A DNA stretch of 64,000 nt from contig MU008181.1 in NCBI GenBank assembly GCA_010909165.1, forward strand, positions 558,001-622,000. Reading direction: 5' to 3'. Source of the stretch: Anthoceros angustus. Lineage: Eukaryota; Streptophyta; Anthocerotopsida; Anthocerotales; Anthocerotaceae. The notes beneath the pieces were generated by a model. It had not been told where the DNA came from. It made no database searches and saw only the letters and a program-made list of their open reading frames with translations. This document shows, one piece after another, positions 25,999 through 35,836 of this stretch. The position numbers were made by a program, and so were the translations under genes. The number at the start of each line of letters is the position of its first letter. The first letter of the stretch is position 1.

Positions 25999-27995
25999 CC
26001 ACCCGTGAAGCCAAAGATGCTAGAGGTGTTGCACCAAGGTGCTGAAAGGAGTTATCTTGAGGAGAAGGCAAGAATGCAGCTTCCCACATACTTTTGGAAG
26101 GAGATAAGAAGAAAGCGCTCCAACAATGTAGTAAAACTAATGTTTGGGCTTATTTGTGCCACAAGAAATACTGTGTGCATTTGGGAAGCGATCTTCGTGA
26201 TGATAATGCAAGAAACAAGCTTCAAGGTAGGAAAACGGAAAGCCAAGATCTTGAGAGGTCGAGTATCAAACATGGTTGCTACCACTTTGATGTGAAGCAA
26301 TTGTTATCCGCCACAACCGCGCTTGTGTTTGTGATTCATTTGAACATGTAGACCAATCGGACAACCGCCACGACTTCGATATCGCAGACCGCTCAAGGTT
26401 TGCTGCCCGCTTAAGTGAGGACATCCGGCCGTGAGGCCATTATTTGTAATAAAGAGATATACCTCGAGCATGTGGAGCAAGTAGAATTGAAAGCACAAGC
26501 TAGTGATTATGAACCTTGTCGCGATGATTTTTACACCCACACGACATTAACATTGCCTCTCAATTGTTTGGGTTCTATCAATATCACCCCAACGATGAGA
26601 TTAGTGTTGGTTTGTGGATAGAGGCTCACAAGGACCTTGTCCGTATCATTCTGTTTCCTCCCCTTAGTGATTGGCTTGCAAACCGATTTCCAGTTCCATG
26701 ATTATGCAGCTTTGGGAATGGGAATGTCATATCCATGGACGCCACGTTTGGGACCAACAAATACAAGTTTCACACACTTTTGGTGTTTGATAGTTACTAT
26801 AACGGAGTGCTGTTGGATTGTTAGATAGTGGACAGAGATATTCTCTTGGTTGCAAGCTTTCAAGGACCATATTGGTAGGCATCGCCGAATGGCAACCAAG
26901 TGCCTTTGATGGCTACCGCAAAATTGCAGCCATTCACAATGTATGGGGCGTGATCCCAAAGTGTTGTTATGCTTGTGGCATGTCGAAAGTCCGGTTACAT
27001 TTGTTGTTGAAGGTCCGAATCGGAAGTTCGGGTTGGTCACATTATGTACCTATCCGGTGGCAATAAAGATGAGGGGCAACAAGTGTGTGTAGATTTTGGA
27101 GATAGGCGAGTTTCATTGAGTATTTCAAGAAACAATGGCATGTGCTTCCTTATGGTTAAAGGGTATCGAACTATGAGGCAGCCAAGATTGTAACTCGCTA
27201 TCGCTTGGCATGGGTTTTGAAGTCTCAGCCATGATTTTGTTAGGGAAGACGGTTGGATTGGTCCACACTCTCGTGGAAACAGGAAGCAAAATCTACTGGT
27301 ATAAGCATTTCACAAAGGAGCATGGATTCAGATACAATGCAAGGGAAGCAGCAATCGTGGACAATGCAATCTTGGGTTCCCAATCCATTCCTGACTCAGC
27401 TGTCACATTACCAACCACAATTGATGGACCAACTTTTGTGAGGAGTTGCACTGATCGGAAGTTGATCTATACCATCTTCATTGTAAGTGCAGATTGGACT
27501 TGCTGTAATTGTCCCAGAGGCACTCAGGGTTTCTTTTGCAAGCACCAAGCTAAGATATTACACCTCAAAGGGGAACTAGTATGCACACCGTTAGCTATAT
27601 GGCTAGAAGAGGACATGTCCATGTCTCTCCGCATTCTGGACCAACATATGCCTTGTGAACAGGCGGTGCACGAGGAGGCGGACACACCTATTTTCACAAC
27701 TCAGGAAGACACTGAATCATTGCCAGCACTGCCATTTGGCAACGCCACAAGTGAAGGCCGTTGCTTCATACGAGCTTGGAAAATATATGGAAAGAAGTGT
27801 GGAATGGTGCATGCTGATGCTTCCTTGCTCCAAAGATACTCATGCAGCAGCTTCTATGTTGCTTCTCCAAGTTAAGCAGTACACGAAAATGTGCATGAAA
27901 AAGGCCATTTACTCAAATTGGACAATGGCTTTGGAGATTCTAAAAATGTATTGTGGAGATGACTACTTGGAAGCTCGCAACCCGGCCAAAAGCCA
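25999..27995 (+). pseudogene. MULE transposase copy C (best-preserved SWIM domain)
   Basis: The copy starts at 'gccaaagatgctagaggtg' and runs through all landmarks. The catalytic box MDATFGTNKYKF is at 26,735-26,770 (Asp codon 26,738-26,740). The C-terminal frame 27,210-27,875 (221 codons) is the longest open piece. It carries a canonical SWIM finger C-x-C-x8-C-x-H at 27,504-27,545 (CNC PRGTQGFF CKH). SWIM fingers in MULE and FAR1-type proteins bind DNA. Frameshifts separate the catalytic and SWIM parts, so function is unlikely unless the small indels are sequence errors. Confidence 0.75.
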
Positions 27996-28055
27996 AAGAT
28001 GCTAGAGGTGTTGCACCAAGGTGCTGAAAGTAGTTATCTTGAAGAGAAGGAAGGA
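27996..28055 (+). repeat. Start of a fourth MULE unit (copy D), cut off
   Basis: Directly after copy C the unit-start sequence 'agccaaagatgctagaggtg' and 'ttgcaccaaggtgctgaaag' appears again and runs to 'gagaaggaagga' before unrelated DNA takes over. This shows that the units are joined head to tail, not inserted independently. Confidence 0.75.
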
Positions 28056-28284
28056 TGAGATTTGTGGCTATTTCATGCCTTACTTGGCTATAAATTTTGT
28101 AAGATAGGTCATCGGAAAGCAAATTTCAAACTCATCATGTTCAGCTATCGTATGCGAACTTGGATATTGATGTTTGTCGAATTGCCATGAACAATTTATG
28201 CTCTCTGAATTTCAAACTCTGAGTACGTGTTCCACATACGTTTACATGGAATGAGCTATAACTCATTTTGTAGCCCTCTGAACA

Positions 28285-28550
28285 AGCTTCAATGTGATTG
28301 CTCTGTATTACATTTTGGTTGTGTCTAGCATAAGTTATGAATGAAAATGGGCATCTCTGTTACCAGGCCTCAACCCCGAATGCTCTATGTTTTTGGCTTT
28401 GAGCAATAGTTCATCCTGTCACCCATGAGACAAGCTTCAATTTGATTACCAAAATTCGGTTATGTCCAGCAGAAAATATGTACGATAATATGCATCTCGT
28501 ATACCAGGCCTCACTCCCGCGTGCTCTATATCAATGGTTCTTCGCCACTC
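28285..28550 (+). repeat. Diverged direct repeat of about 120 bp, two copies
   Basis: About 28,285-28,406 and 28,432-28,550 share 'acaagcttcaat', 'gattac', 'ggttgtgtctagca/ggttatgtccagca', 'taccaggcctca' and 'gctctat' in the same order, with more substitutions than the other duplications here. It lies just left of the MULE insertion site at 28,570. Confidence 0.6.
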
Positions 28551-28578
28551 ACACGGGATGCGTCCCCGTTTTCATATG

Positions 28579-28830
28579 GCCGGAGGCTAGTTCTCCCTGC
28601 AAAGTAATGGCGCTCTTCTCCCGAGGTGGTGGGCCCCATCGCCTAGCCTTGCCTCGCGCCATGACCCATCCCATGTCCATAGCACCACTAGGTGAATATA
28701 CGTATGAGCGCATACTATACCATACACGGCAACCCGTGAGCTGCGTCGTTCATGGCTCGGTTTGTGGAATGGCGGTTGGGGTTCATTTTAAGCGCGAACG
28801 TGCCTAATCGGCCGCGAATCGACACAATCC
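28579..28830 (+). repeat. Left terminal inverted repeat of the MULE
   Basis: It reads inward from GCCGGAGGCTAGTTCTCCC through 'gcctagccttgcctcgcgcc' and 'ggggttcattttaagcgcga' to 'gacacaatcc'. It lacks a stretch of about 33 bp found in the right repeat around 31,933-31,965. Other differences from the right copy are mostly one- to three-base indels. Confidence 0.92.
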
Positions 28831-29029
28831 AGTTTGTCCAAAATCAAACGTGTTCCCAACATTGGGAGCGTGTATCACGACACAAACGGCTTGGCCGCGC
28901 GACTCCGCATCTCGCGCGGTAGAGTGTGAATTGCATCGGACTTTCGCTGGGCACGACGTAGGAGATCGGTGGAACCAATGTGTTCAATGGAAGGCTTGTC
29001 CATCCATCCTGCATTGCCAATGGAATTGT

Positions 29030-31310
29030 TTCGAGAATGGTGAGGTGAAGAGCTTGAAGACGTGTAATTTCTACTTTCGATGCTCCACGCTCACGTCTGC
29101 AAGATGGTGAGACACACGCTGAGGACGCCATCCAACACTCAGGGCTCAAGCATTCGCAAGGTCGCAAGGCTCCTTGAAGGATCTGTTTACCTCGTAACTT
29201 TGCATTCTTACGCATATTGCAATTTCATTCATGGTGAAATGGCATGCCCTTTGTGAGCAAGGATCTAAGGCTGTTATGTCTACAATCGCCCACTTTGTGA
29301 GTATGGATACATGCCCTCGCCTGTGCCCGATTGTTGGGCATTTGAAAGAAGATTTACGTGGTTGCCCTCAAGCAAGCAGACAGGAAGATGGTTACGAATG
29401 TCAAAATAGCCTACGTTCGGGATAGAGTGGACGATTTTCTTGCGGGAAGTCGAGAACTCTGCTTCCCACAACGCTTGTAAGACGTAATGTCGGAAGCAGT
29501 CCACGGACCCGTATATCGTGTGCTGCCTAATTCACCAAGCTCATATATTAAATATGAATGTGCTTACGGACCACAAGATTTTCGTCTTTGGTGTGGAGCC
29601 TTTCATTGATGTGACAAACCGTCAAAAAGGGAAAAGGCAGTCACGCATGAAGACCGCAGAGGAAAGGCAAATTCCAGTTCTTCATCAGATTATTGCAATG
29701 GCGAATTGCGAGATACGAATTCACGAATGGCACCACATAGACATGAATGGTGATTTACGCCATGGTTTGTTAGCTCTTGATGCCCCTGTAATGTTTCTCT
29801 TGCTCTGTTTTATCTATGGCAAAGCGGGAATGGGTAAAGCACAAGCTCTTATGCCGGTGACCAATTACCAAAATTATGTGATCATGAGGAGGATGTGTAT
29901 CGCGAAGAAGGACAACCCAAGATGCCACTTGGTCCGGATGATTTCTTATTGCCCAAGGATATAAAAACATACAGAGCTTGATTGAGGACATGGAGATTGC
30001 ATCATCTTGATGAGGAAAGTGTGAGAATATGGATGGACTTACACAAGCATGAGATTTTCTTTTCTTCCTTCAGCTCTAAGTCTCTTGTGGTGTCACTTTA
30101 CCTTTGGGTATTCGAGACACCATTTCGACTCATGTATGTTGAGGTGGGGCCATAACTCGATTGTCTCTATGGATGCCACGTTCGGGACTAACAAATGGAA
30201 ATTTCGTTGTTTACGGTGTTGGTCTTGATGACCACATGAGCAGGCTACCGGCGGCATGGATCATTTCGACAACCAACTTCGACAATATTAGTGCATGGTG
30301 GGGCTTTAAAGCGAGATGTTGGAGAAGTCGATCCAGTGGAAGCCCAATGCTTTCTTGGTGGACGATTGCCAAGCCGAGATTAACGCTATCGACAAGTATT
30401 CGGCTCTAACATGTTGGTGTTTTTGTGTTTGTGGCATGTGCGTGCTTGGTTGAGACAACTCATAAAGAAGGTGAAAAATAAAGTCGGAGGCGAGATGATG
30501 AGCACACTTGGTAAAATTATGTATATGGAGGAGCAAGGCTGCGGTATGGAGAAAGCGTGGCGGAGCTTGACGCATTCTACTCGACATACGCAATAACAGA
30601 GCCGAATTTGTGACTTATTTTAAGCGGCAATGGGGGCGATTATGACTATGTGGATCAAAGCTCGGGAAGTCCCACATGCTGGCCAAGGCTGCAAGCATAG
30701 AAGCCTACCACCAGCACTTGAAATTCGGATGTCGCTGAAGAAGCGGCTTACGGTGAGCGTTTAGATTGGTTACTTCATATCCTTGTGGATGAAGTCAATC
30801 GGCATTTTGGTTCCAATCACAATGCAAGTTGCTGAATATTGTTCACAACACCAAGTTGGAGAGACTTGTGCACCATGCAATTACTAAGGCACTGCAAATT
30901 CCAAATGTGGATGTCACACTCGACAACGGATAATGCTTCAGCATCGTTAAAAGTCGAAGGCACTTAACGGGTCAGCGTGATTAGTCGAGGTGCTAAATGG
31001 TGGAAGGCGTGGGCTGCTTGCAACGCAAACAAGGATTGAATGGCTTTGTTTGCAAACATCAAGTGAAGGTTTTGCTGATGTTAAATCGAATGACAGCTAC
31101 AGATGCTTGTGCACAAACTGATGGATATGTCGAAGGAACATGGTACTGATAATTTCAATTTGGCAAGTCAGGTCATGCACACAACAAGTTATGAGGAGCC
31201 TGCAGTGAATGTTTGCCAGGATGGGCATGAACTACGCTGCCCCAAACAGGATGTTGTCCAAGAAGGGCCCCAAGTACCTTGCCTGAACCAGGTGTCCAGT
31301 CCATGGACGT
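29030..31310 (+). pseudogene. Degenerate transposase of the TIR-bounded MULE
   Basis: The N-terminal frame at 29,518-29,964 is open. The catalytic box MDATFGTNKWKF starts at 30,169 (Asp codon 30,172-30,174). The helix LCLWHVRAWLRQL is at 30,424-30,462, a signature of MULE transposases (CLWHVRRAW). A worn SWIM finger lies at 31,015-31,059: first Cys and FVCKH kept, second Cys of the CxC pair replaced by Gln. Frameshifts occur between blocks. The C-terminal tail 31,103-31,565 has no known domain. It belongs to the same broad family as the array upstream but differs at most positions. Confidence 0.75.
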
Positions 31311-31780
31311 GAGTTGGGCAGAGATTAGGGAATGGTGGAGAAGTGGCCACAGTTAGAAAATCATGTTGCTGCCATGATGGGACAATTAGTAAGGCAGGTC
31401 CAAGGGTTGGGCGCTGATCTTCATCTTCACCAGTTGCATGAAACACCAATTCTACACCACAATCCTGCTCATACAGACAATTCTCTTAAACGGAAAAGCC
31501 TTTTGGGAAACGGAGGAGTCGGCAGAGGAAGAACGGCCCCAAGATCGAAAGTGAAATTCCAGTAGGTCAAACATACAACTGCCTATAGTTCCTAGGCCTT
31601 AGCACATAGAACTGCCTATAGCTCCGAGGCTAAGCTTAGAAAGTTGTGCGAACATGGCAACTGCCTGAAGTTACTGAGCCTTGGAATTTTGCTCTACAGT
31701 CTTGGATGTTCTCCTCTCAGTTGTATGTTTCACCATTTTCTGCCAGTCAGCGTGGAACATGAGCTATCAGAGTCACGCTC

Positions 31781-31922
31781 CGTCTGCCGATAAGAGTCCG
31801 ATCCCATGCGCTCCAAGAAGAGGTGGAGGCCCCGTCGCGTTGCCAAGCGGACGTCTGCCGATAAGAGTCCGATCCCATGCGCTCCAAGAAGAGGTGGAGG
31901 CCCCGTCGCGTTGCCAAGCGGA
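31781..31922 (+). repeat. 71-bp tandem duplication at the inner edge of the right TIR
   Basis: Two identical 71-bp units start at 31,781 and 31,852 with 'cgtctgccgataagagtccg' and end with 'gttgccaagcgga'. The end of the second unit overlaps the innermost bases of the right TIR. Subterminal repeats of this kind are common transposase-binding regions in MULEs, but here it is a single exact duplication. Confidence 0.95.
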
Positions 31923-32207
31923 TTGTGTCTGATTTGCGGCCGTTTAAAATGTGGCTGTTTGGCGAACTGATTAGGCACGTTTCGCGCTTAAAATGAACCC
32001 CAACCGGCCATTCCACAAACCGGAGCCATGAACGACGCAGCCGCTACGGGTTGCCGTGTATGGTATAGTATGCGCTCATACGTGTATTCACCTAGACAGG
32101 GTGCTATGGACATGGGATGGGTCATGGCGCGAGGCAAGGCTAGGCGATGGGGCCCACCACCTCGGGAGAAGAGCGCCATTACTTTGCAGGGAGAACTAGC
32201 CTCCGGC
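31920..32207 (-). repeat. Right terminal inverted repeat of the MULE
   Basis: The reverse complement of this segment aligns with 28,579-28,830 over its whole length. The outermost bases are GCCGGAGGC reading inward on the minus strand. A part of this end plus the flanking host DNA was later duplicated in tandem (see 32,152-32,590). Confidence 0.92.
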
Positions 32208-32590
32208 TTTCATATGTGTGCAAGATGTGCCCAATGGCTATCCCGTTCTCATGTATGTGCCCATGTGTTCGCAACGGTCACGTATGTTTCCATGCGTTCA
32301 CATGGTGCACTCACCCGGCTCCCAGTCGCGCTCGCGCTCGCGCTCGCAAGTCACGGATGAGAGAGACACATGGTAGGCCCCACCTCGGGAGAAGAGCGCC
32401 ATTACTTTGCAGGAGAACTAGCCTCCGGCTTTCATATGTGCAAGATGTGCCCAATGGCTATCCGTTCTCATGTATGTGCCCATGTGTTCGCAACGGTCAC
32501 GTATGTTTCCATGCGTTCACATGGTGCACTCACCAACTCCCAGTCGCGCTCGCGCTCGCGCTCGCAAGTCACGGATGAGAGACACATGGT
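32152..32590 (+). repeat. Tandem duplication of MULE end, TSD and flank (about 220-bp units)
   Basis: Unit 1 (about 32,152-32,370) holds the last 55 bp of the right TIR, the 9-bp TSD and about 150 bp of flank. Unit 2 (about 32,371-32,590) repeats all of this with single-base losses (for example 'gcagggag' becomes 'gcaggag', and 'atcccgtt' becomes 'atccgtt'). Each unit ends with a 'cgcgctcgcgctcgcgctcg' tract and 'cacatggtaggccc'. The last words merge into the first lectin repeat unit. The duplication must postdate the insertion. Confidence 0.88.
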
Positions 32591-33014
32591 AGGCCCACCA
32601 CATCAAGGCAACCAAGCATTAAACCCCCGACGAATTTTAGTGAGCGGCCATCGCGAGCTCTTTGATCGATTAAATAAAGTGGTGGCTTCACGCTAGGTGG
32701 AATGTTAGGGAAAAGACAGTAACGACACTGGGGATGAGACTGGCCATCGCAAACTCAAAGATGTGATCGATTAAATCAAGTGGTGGGCGACAACAGAAGT
32801 CAAGAAGCCATGGACCTCTTGACTTCATAATTGTGGGCACTGAGTGCATTGCAAGGACGTCGAATGCCTCCTGCAGGCCTCCCATTCAAGGGCATTCATT
32901 CCCCTTCCACCCAAGCGCTCACATCGGCTCTCGAGCGATATCGATCCCAGGCCATCGGCTCGGCAACAACAATCCGCTCGATCTCAGTGACTTGTGCACC
33001 ACTCCGCTGTGGAG

Positions 33015-33523
33015 ATGGCAGGTGCGCCAGTCTCAAGGCCGGTGCTGGTGCTGGTGCTGGTGCTGCTTGTGGCATGGCTCACGTGGTGAAGGCTTCCAAC
33101 GTGCTGTCCCAGGGAGCCGCCCTGCAGCAGGGCGAGGGGCTACAAAGTTCCAACGGGTGTATGCGTTCAACGTGCAGACCGACTGTAACCTGGTGCTGTA
33201 CCACAGCGGGAGAGCCATCTGGGCATCCAACACCTATGAAAGGGGCATCAACTGCCCGATTCACCATGCAGACGGATGGCAACGCCGTCATCAAAACTGG
33301 CGACGACACTCCAGTTTTCAGCACAGGAACTTACAACCCTTCGGATAGCGGCCGTTACATCATCGCGCAAGATGACGGCAATGTGGTCATGTATAATGCC
33401 CGTAACAATGCTTTATGGAACACCAGCCTAGGCCTGTACAGTAGACTCCACATTTGTTTTGTATCATCTTTCGCATGTCTACTGTATTCGAATAAGAACA
33501 GTGCACTCCGCTGCATACAGTGA
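33015..33523 (+). pseudogene. GNA (bulb-type) lectin copy 1, frameshifted
   Basis: It starts at the ATG equivalent to copy 3. Compared with copy 3 it lacks one G in the run after 'ctgcttgtgg' (near 33,072) and one G in 'aacggg' (near 33,155), so the signal peptide, first mannose motif and second half fall in different frames. Motifs seen are QTDCNLVLY (in a broken frame), MQTDGNAVIK and QDDGNVVMY. GNA domains bind mannose through Q-x-D-x-N-x-V-x-Y. The last frame reads through to a stop at 33,521-33,523. If the G losses are sequencing errors, it would equal copy 3. Confidence 0.75.
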
Positions 33524-33987
33524 GATTGTTGTCTCAATTTGGCCTTTGAATTGTTCTCTGGTAGGCCCACCACATCAAGGCAACCAAGCATTAAACCCCC
33601 GACGAATTTTAGTGAGCGGCCATCGCGAGCTCTTTGATCGATTAAATAAAGTGGTGGCTTCACGCTGGGTGGAATGTTAGGGAAAAGACAGTAACGACAC
33701 TAGGGATGAGACTGGCCATCGCAAACTCCAAAGATGTGATCGATTAAATCAAGTGGTGGGCGACAACAGAAGTCAAGAAGCCATGGACCTCTTGACTTCA
33801 TAATTGTGGGCACTGAGTGCATTGCAAGGACGTCGAATGCCTCCTGCAGGCCTCCCATTCAAGGGCATTCATTCCCCTTCCACCCAAGCGCTCACATCGG
33901 CTCTCGAGCGATATCGATCCCAGGCCATCGGCTCGGCAACAACAATCCGCTCGATCTCAGTGACTTGTGCACCACTCCGCTGTGGAG

Positions 33988-34496
33988 ATGGCAGGTGCGC
34001 CAGTCTCAAGGCCGGTGCTGGTGCTGGTGCTGGTGCTGCTTGTGGGCATGGCTCACGTGGTGAAGGCTTCCAACGTGCTGTCCCAGGGAGCCGCCCTGCA
34101 GCAGGGCGAGGGGCTACAAAGTTCCAACGGGTGTATGCGTTCAACGTGCAGACCGACTGTAACCTGGTGCTGTACCACAGCGGAGAGCCATCTGGGCATC
34201 CAACACCTATGAAAGGGGCATCAACTGCCCGATTCACCATGCAGACGGATGGCAACGCCGTCATCAAAACTGGCGACGACACTCCAGTTTTCAGCACAGG
34301 AACTTACAACCCTTCGGATAGCGGCCGTTACATCATCGCGCAAGATGACGGCAATGTGGTCATGTATAATGCCCGTAACAATGCTTTATGGAACACCAGC
34401 CTAGGCCTGTACAGTAGACTCCACATTTGTTTTGTATCATCTTTCGCATGTCTACTGTATTCGAATAAGAACAGTGCACTCCGCTGCATACAGTGA
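33988..34496 (+). pseudogene. GNA (bulb-type) lectin copy 2, frameshifted
   Basis: This is the second unit of the triplication. The signal-peptide region is intact in frame (run of V-L-V-L-V-L followed by VVKAS). One G is missing in 'aacggg' near 34,127 and one in 'cagcgg' near 34,183 relative to copy 3, which shifts the frame before and after the first mannose motif. The C-terminal frame with MQTDGNAVIK and QDDGNVVMY is open to 34,496. The product would be a secreted mannose-binding protein if restored by correct sequence. Confidence 0.75.
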
Positions 34497-34959
34497 GATT
34501 GTTGTCTCAATTTGGCCTTTGAATTGTTCTCTGGTAGGCCCACCACATCAAGGCAACCAAGCATTAAACCCCCGACGAATTTTAGTGAGCGGCCATCGCG
34601 AGCTCTTTGATCGATTAAATAAAGTGGTGGCTTCACGCTAGGTGGAATGTTAGGGAAAAGACAGTAACGACACTAGGGATGAGACTGGCCATCGCAAACT
34701 CCAAAGATGTGATCGATTAAATCAAGTGGTGGCGACAACAGAAGTCAAGAAGCCATGGACCTCTTGACTTCATAATTGTGGGCACTGAGTGCATTGCAAG
34801 GACGTCGAATGCCTCCTGCAGGCCTCCCATTCAAGGGCATTCATTCCCCTTCCACCCAAGCGCTCACATCGGCTCTCGAGCGATATCGATCCCAGGCCAT
34901 CGGCTCGGCAACAACAATCCGCTCGATCTCAGTGACTTGTGCACCACTCCGCTGTGGAG

Positions 34960-35470
34960 ATGGCAGGTGCGCCAGTCTCAAGGCCGGTGCTGGTGCTGGT
35001 GCTGGTGCTGCTTGTGGGCATGGCTCACGTGGTGAAGGCTTCCAACGTGCTGTCCCAGGGAGCCGCCCTGCAGCAGGGCGAGGGGCTACAAAGTTCCAAC
35101 GGGGTGTATGCGTTCAACGTGCAGACCGACTGTAACCTGGTGCTGTACCACAGCGGGAGAGCCATCTGGGCATCCAACACCTATGAAAGGGGCATCAACT
35201 GCCCGATTCACCATGCAGACGGATGGCAACGCCGTCATCAAAACTGGCGACGACACTCCAGTTTTCAGCACAGGAACTTACAACCCTTCGGATAGCGGCC
35301 GTTACATCATCGCGCAAGATGACGGCAATGTGGTCATGTATAATGCCCGTAACAATGCTTTATGGAACACCAGCCTAGGCCTGTACAGTAGACTCCACAT
35401 TTGTTTTGTATCATCTTTCGCATGTCTACTGTATTCGAATAAGAACAGTGCACTCCGCTGCATACAGTGA
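34960..35470 (+). CDS. GNA (bulb-type) lectin copy 3, secreted; one apparent frameshift
   Basis: The ATG at 34,960 opens a signal peptide (MAGAPVSRP, then VLVLVLVLLVG, then a likely cut near VVKAS). The mature domain follows: NVLSQGAALQQGEGL, first sugar motif QTDCNLVLY (fits Q-x-D-x-N-x-V-x-Y), IWASNT, then a cysteine. Near 35,205 the frame shifts by one base in a CCC run, present in all three copies. The next frame holds MQTDGNAVIK (Tyr replaced by Lys) and QDDGNVVMY (canonical), then LWNTS, and stops at 35,470. Three motifs in about 110 residues is the normal single GNA domain. Family role: mannose binding, often defence-related. The shared frameshift means either an inherited null or a sequence error. 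Confidence 0.7.
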
Positions 35471-35508
35471 GATTGTTGTCTCAATTTGGCCTTTGAATTG
35501 TTCTCTCT

Positions 35509-35836
35509 GAGGTAGGCCTCTTCGATATCCACTTCCTCCATTCCTGCGGGAAGTCTCCTACTATTCTGCGCACAAGTGTGAGGAAAACCGAGCTGATCTC
35601 CGCAAATTTGCCAGAGACAGTGCTTTGTTCTGGAAGAGCATCCTCCACACATCCATGGAGGAGCACTTCGGTGTGGAGTTGAGCAACCTGGTGTTCGAAC
35701 AGTTCGAGCACGGGATTCAGACCCTTCATCTTGAACCTGGTAGAAATATAGACGATTACTTCCTCGGACGTTATGCCGTTGCCCTTCTCACCAGGAGCAG
35801 ACTAAAACTTTGTTTTCTTGCAACTGGCTCGACCTG
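35509..35836 (+). pseudogene. SABATH methyltransferase 3' fragment 1
   Basis: It begins exactly where the lectin triplication ends. The first codons (EVGLFDIH) match VFDIHVLQSS of the complete gene. After a frameshift comes 'ENRADLRKFARDSALFWKS', 'HTSMEEHFGVELSNLVFEQ' and 'DDYFLGRYAVALLTR', corresponding to about the last 95 residues of the complete gene at 38,251-39,414. The N-terminal three quarters are absent. The flank after it (to about 36,787) is the 3' and promoter DNA that is duplicated before the complete gene. Confidence 0.85.

Larger units (their letters stand above)
28570..32216 (+). mobile_element. Mutator-like element with complete TIRs and 9-bp target-site duplication
   Basis: The direct repeat 'tttcatatg' lies at 28,570-28,578 and at 32,208-32,216. 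Immediately inside are inverted ends beginning GCCGGAGGCTAG (28,579) and ending CTAGCCTCCGGC (32,207). The inverted repeats run 252 bp on the left (28,579-28,830) and 288 bp on the right (31,920-32,207). A 9-bp duplication and long TIRs are the hallmark of Mutator superfamily elements. The 3,629-bp element carries a degenerate MULE transposase on the plus strand, related to but distinct from the array at 22.6-28.05 kb. It was probably mobile until recently, judged from TIR similarity, but is now non-autonomous. Confidence 0.92.
32588..35510 (+). repeat. Triplicated 972-bp unit carrying a GNA-lectin gene
   Basis: Units start with 'ggtaggccc' at 32,588, 33,560 and 34,532: two identical periods of 972 bp. 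The third ends near 35,506 in 'ttgttctctctga'. Each unit has two sub-repeats of about 125 bp with 'ggccatcgc' and 'gatcgattaaat', then a leader, the lectin reading frame, and a 3' part ending 'tttgaattgttctct'. Copies are nearly identical, differing by single bases, chiefly in G runs. Such identity implies a very recent amplification or active homogenisation. Confidence 0.95.

Noticed and set aside
32831..33523. 230-codon frame across the first lectin unit starting in the leader
   Set aside because: It arises only because a missing G fuses the leader frame to the lectin frame. The lectin start is the ATG at 33,015, by comparison with copy 3 and its signal peptide.
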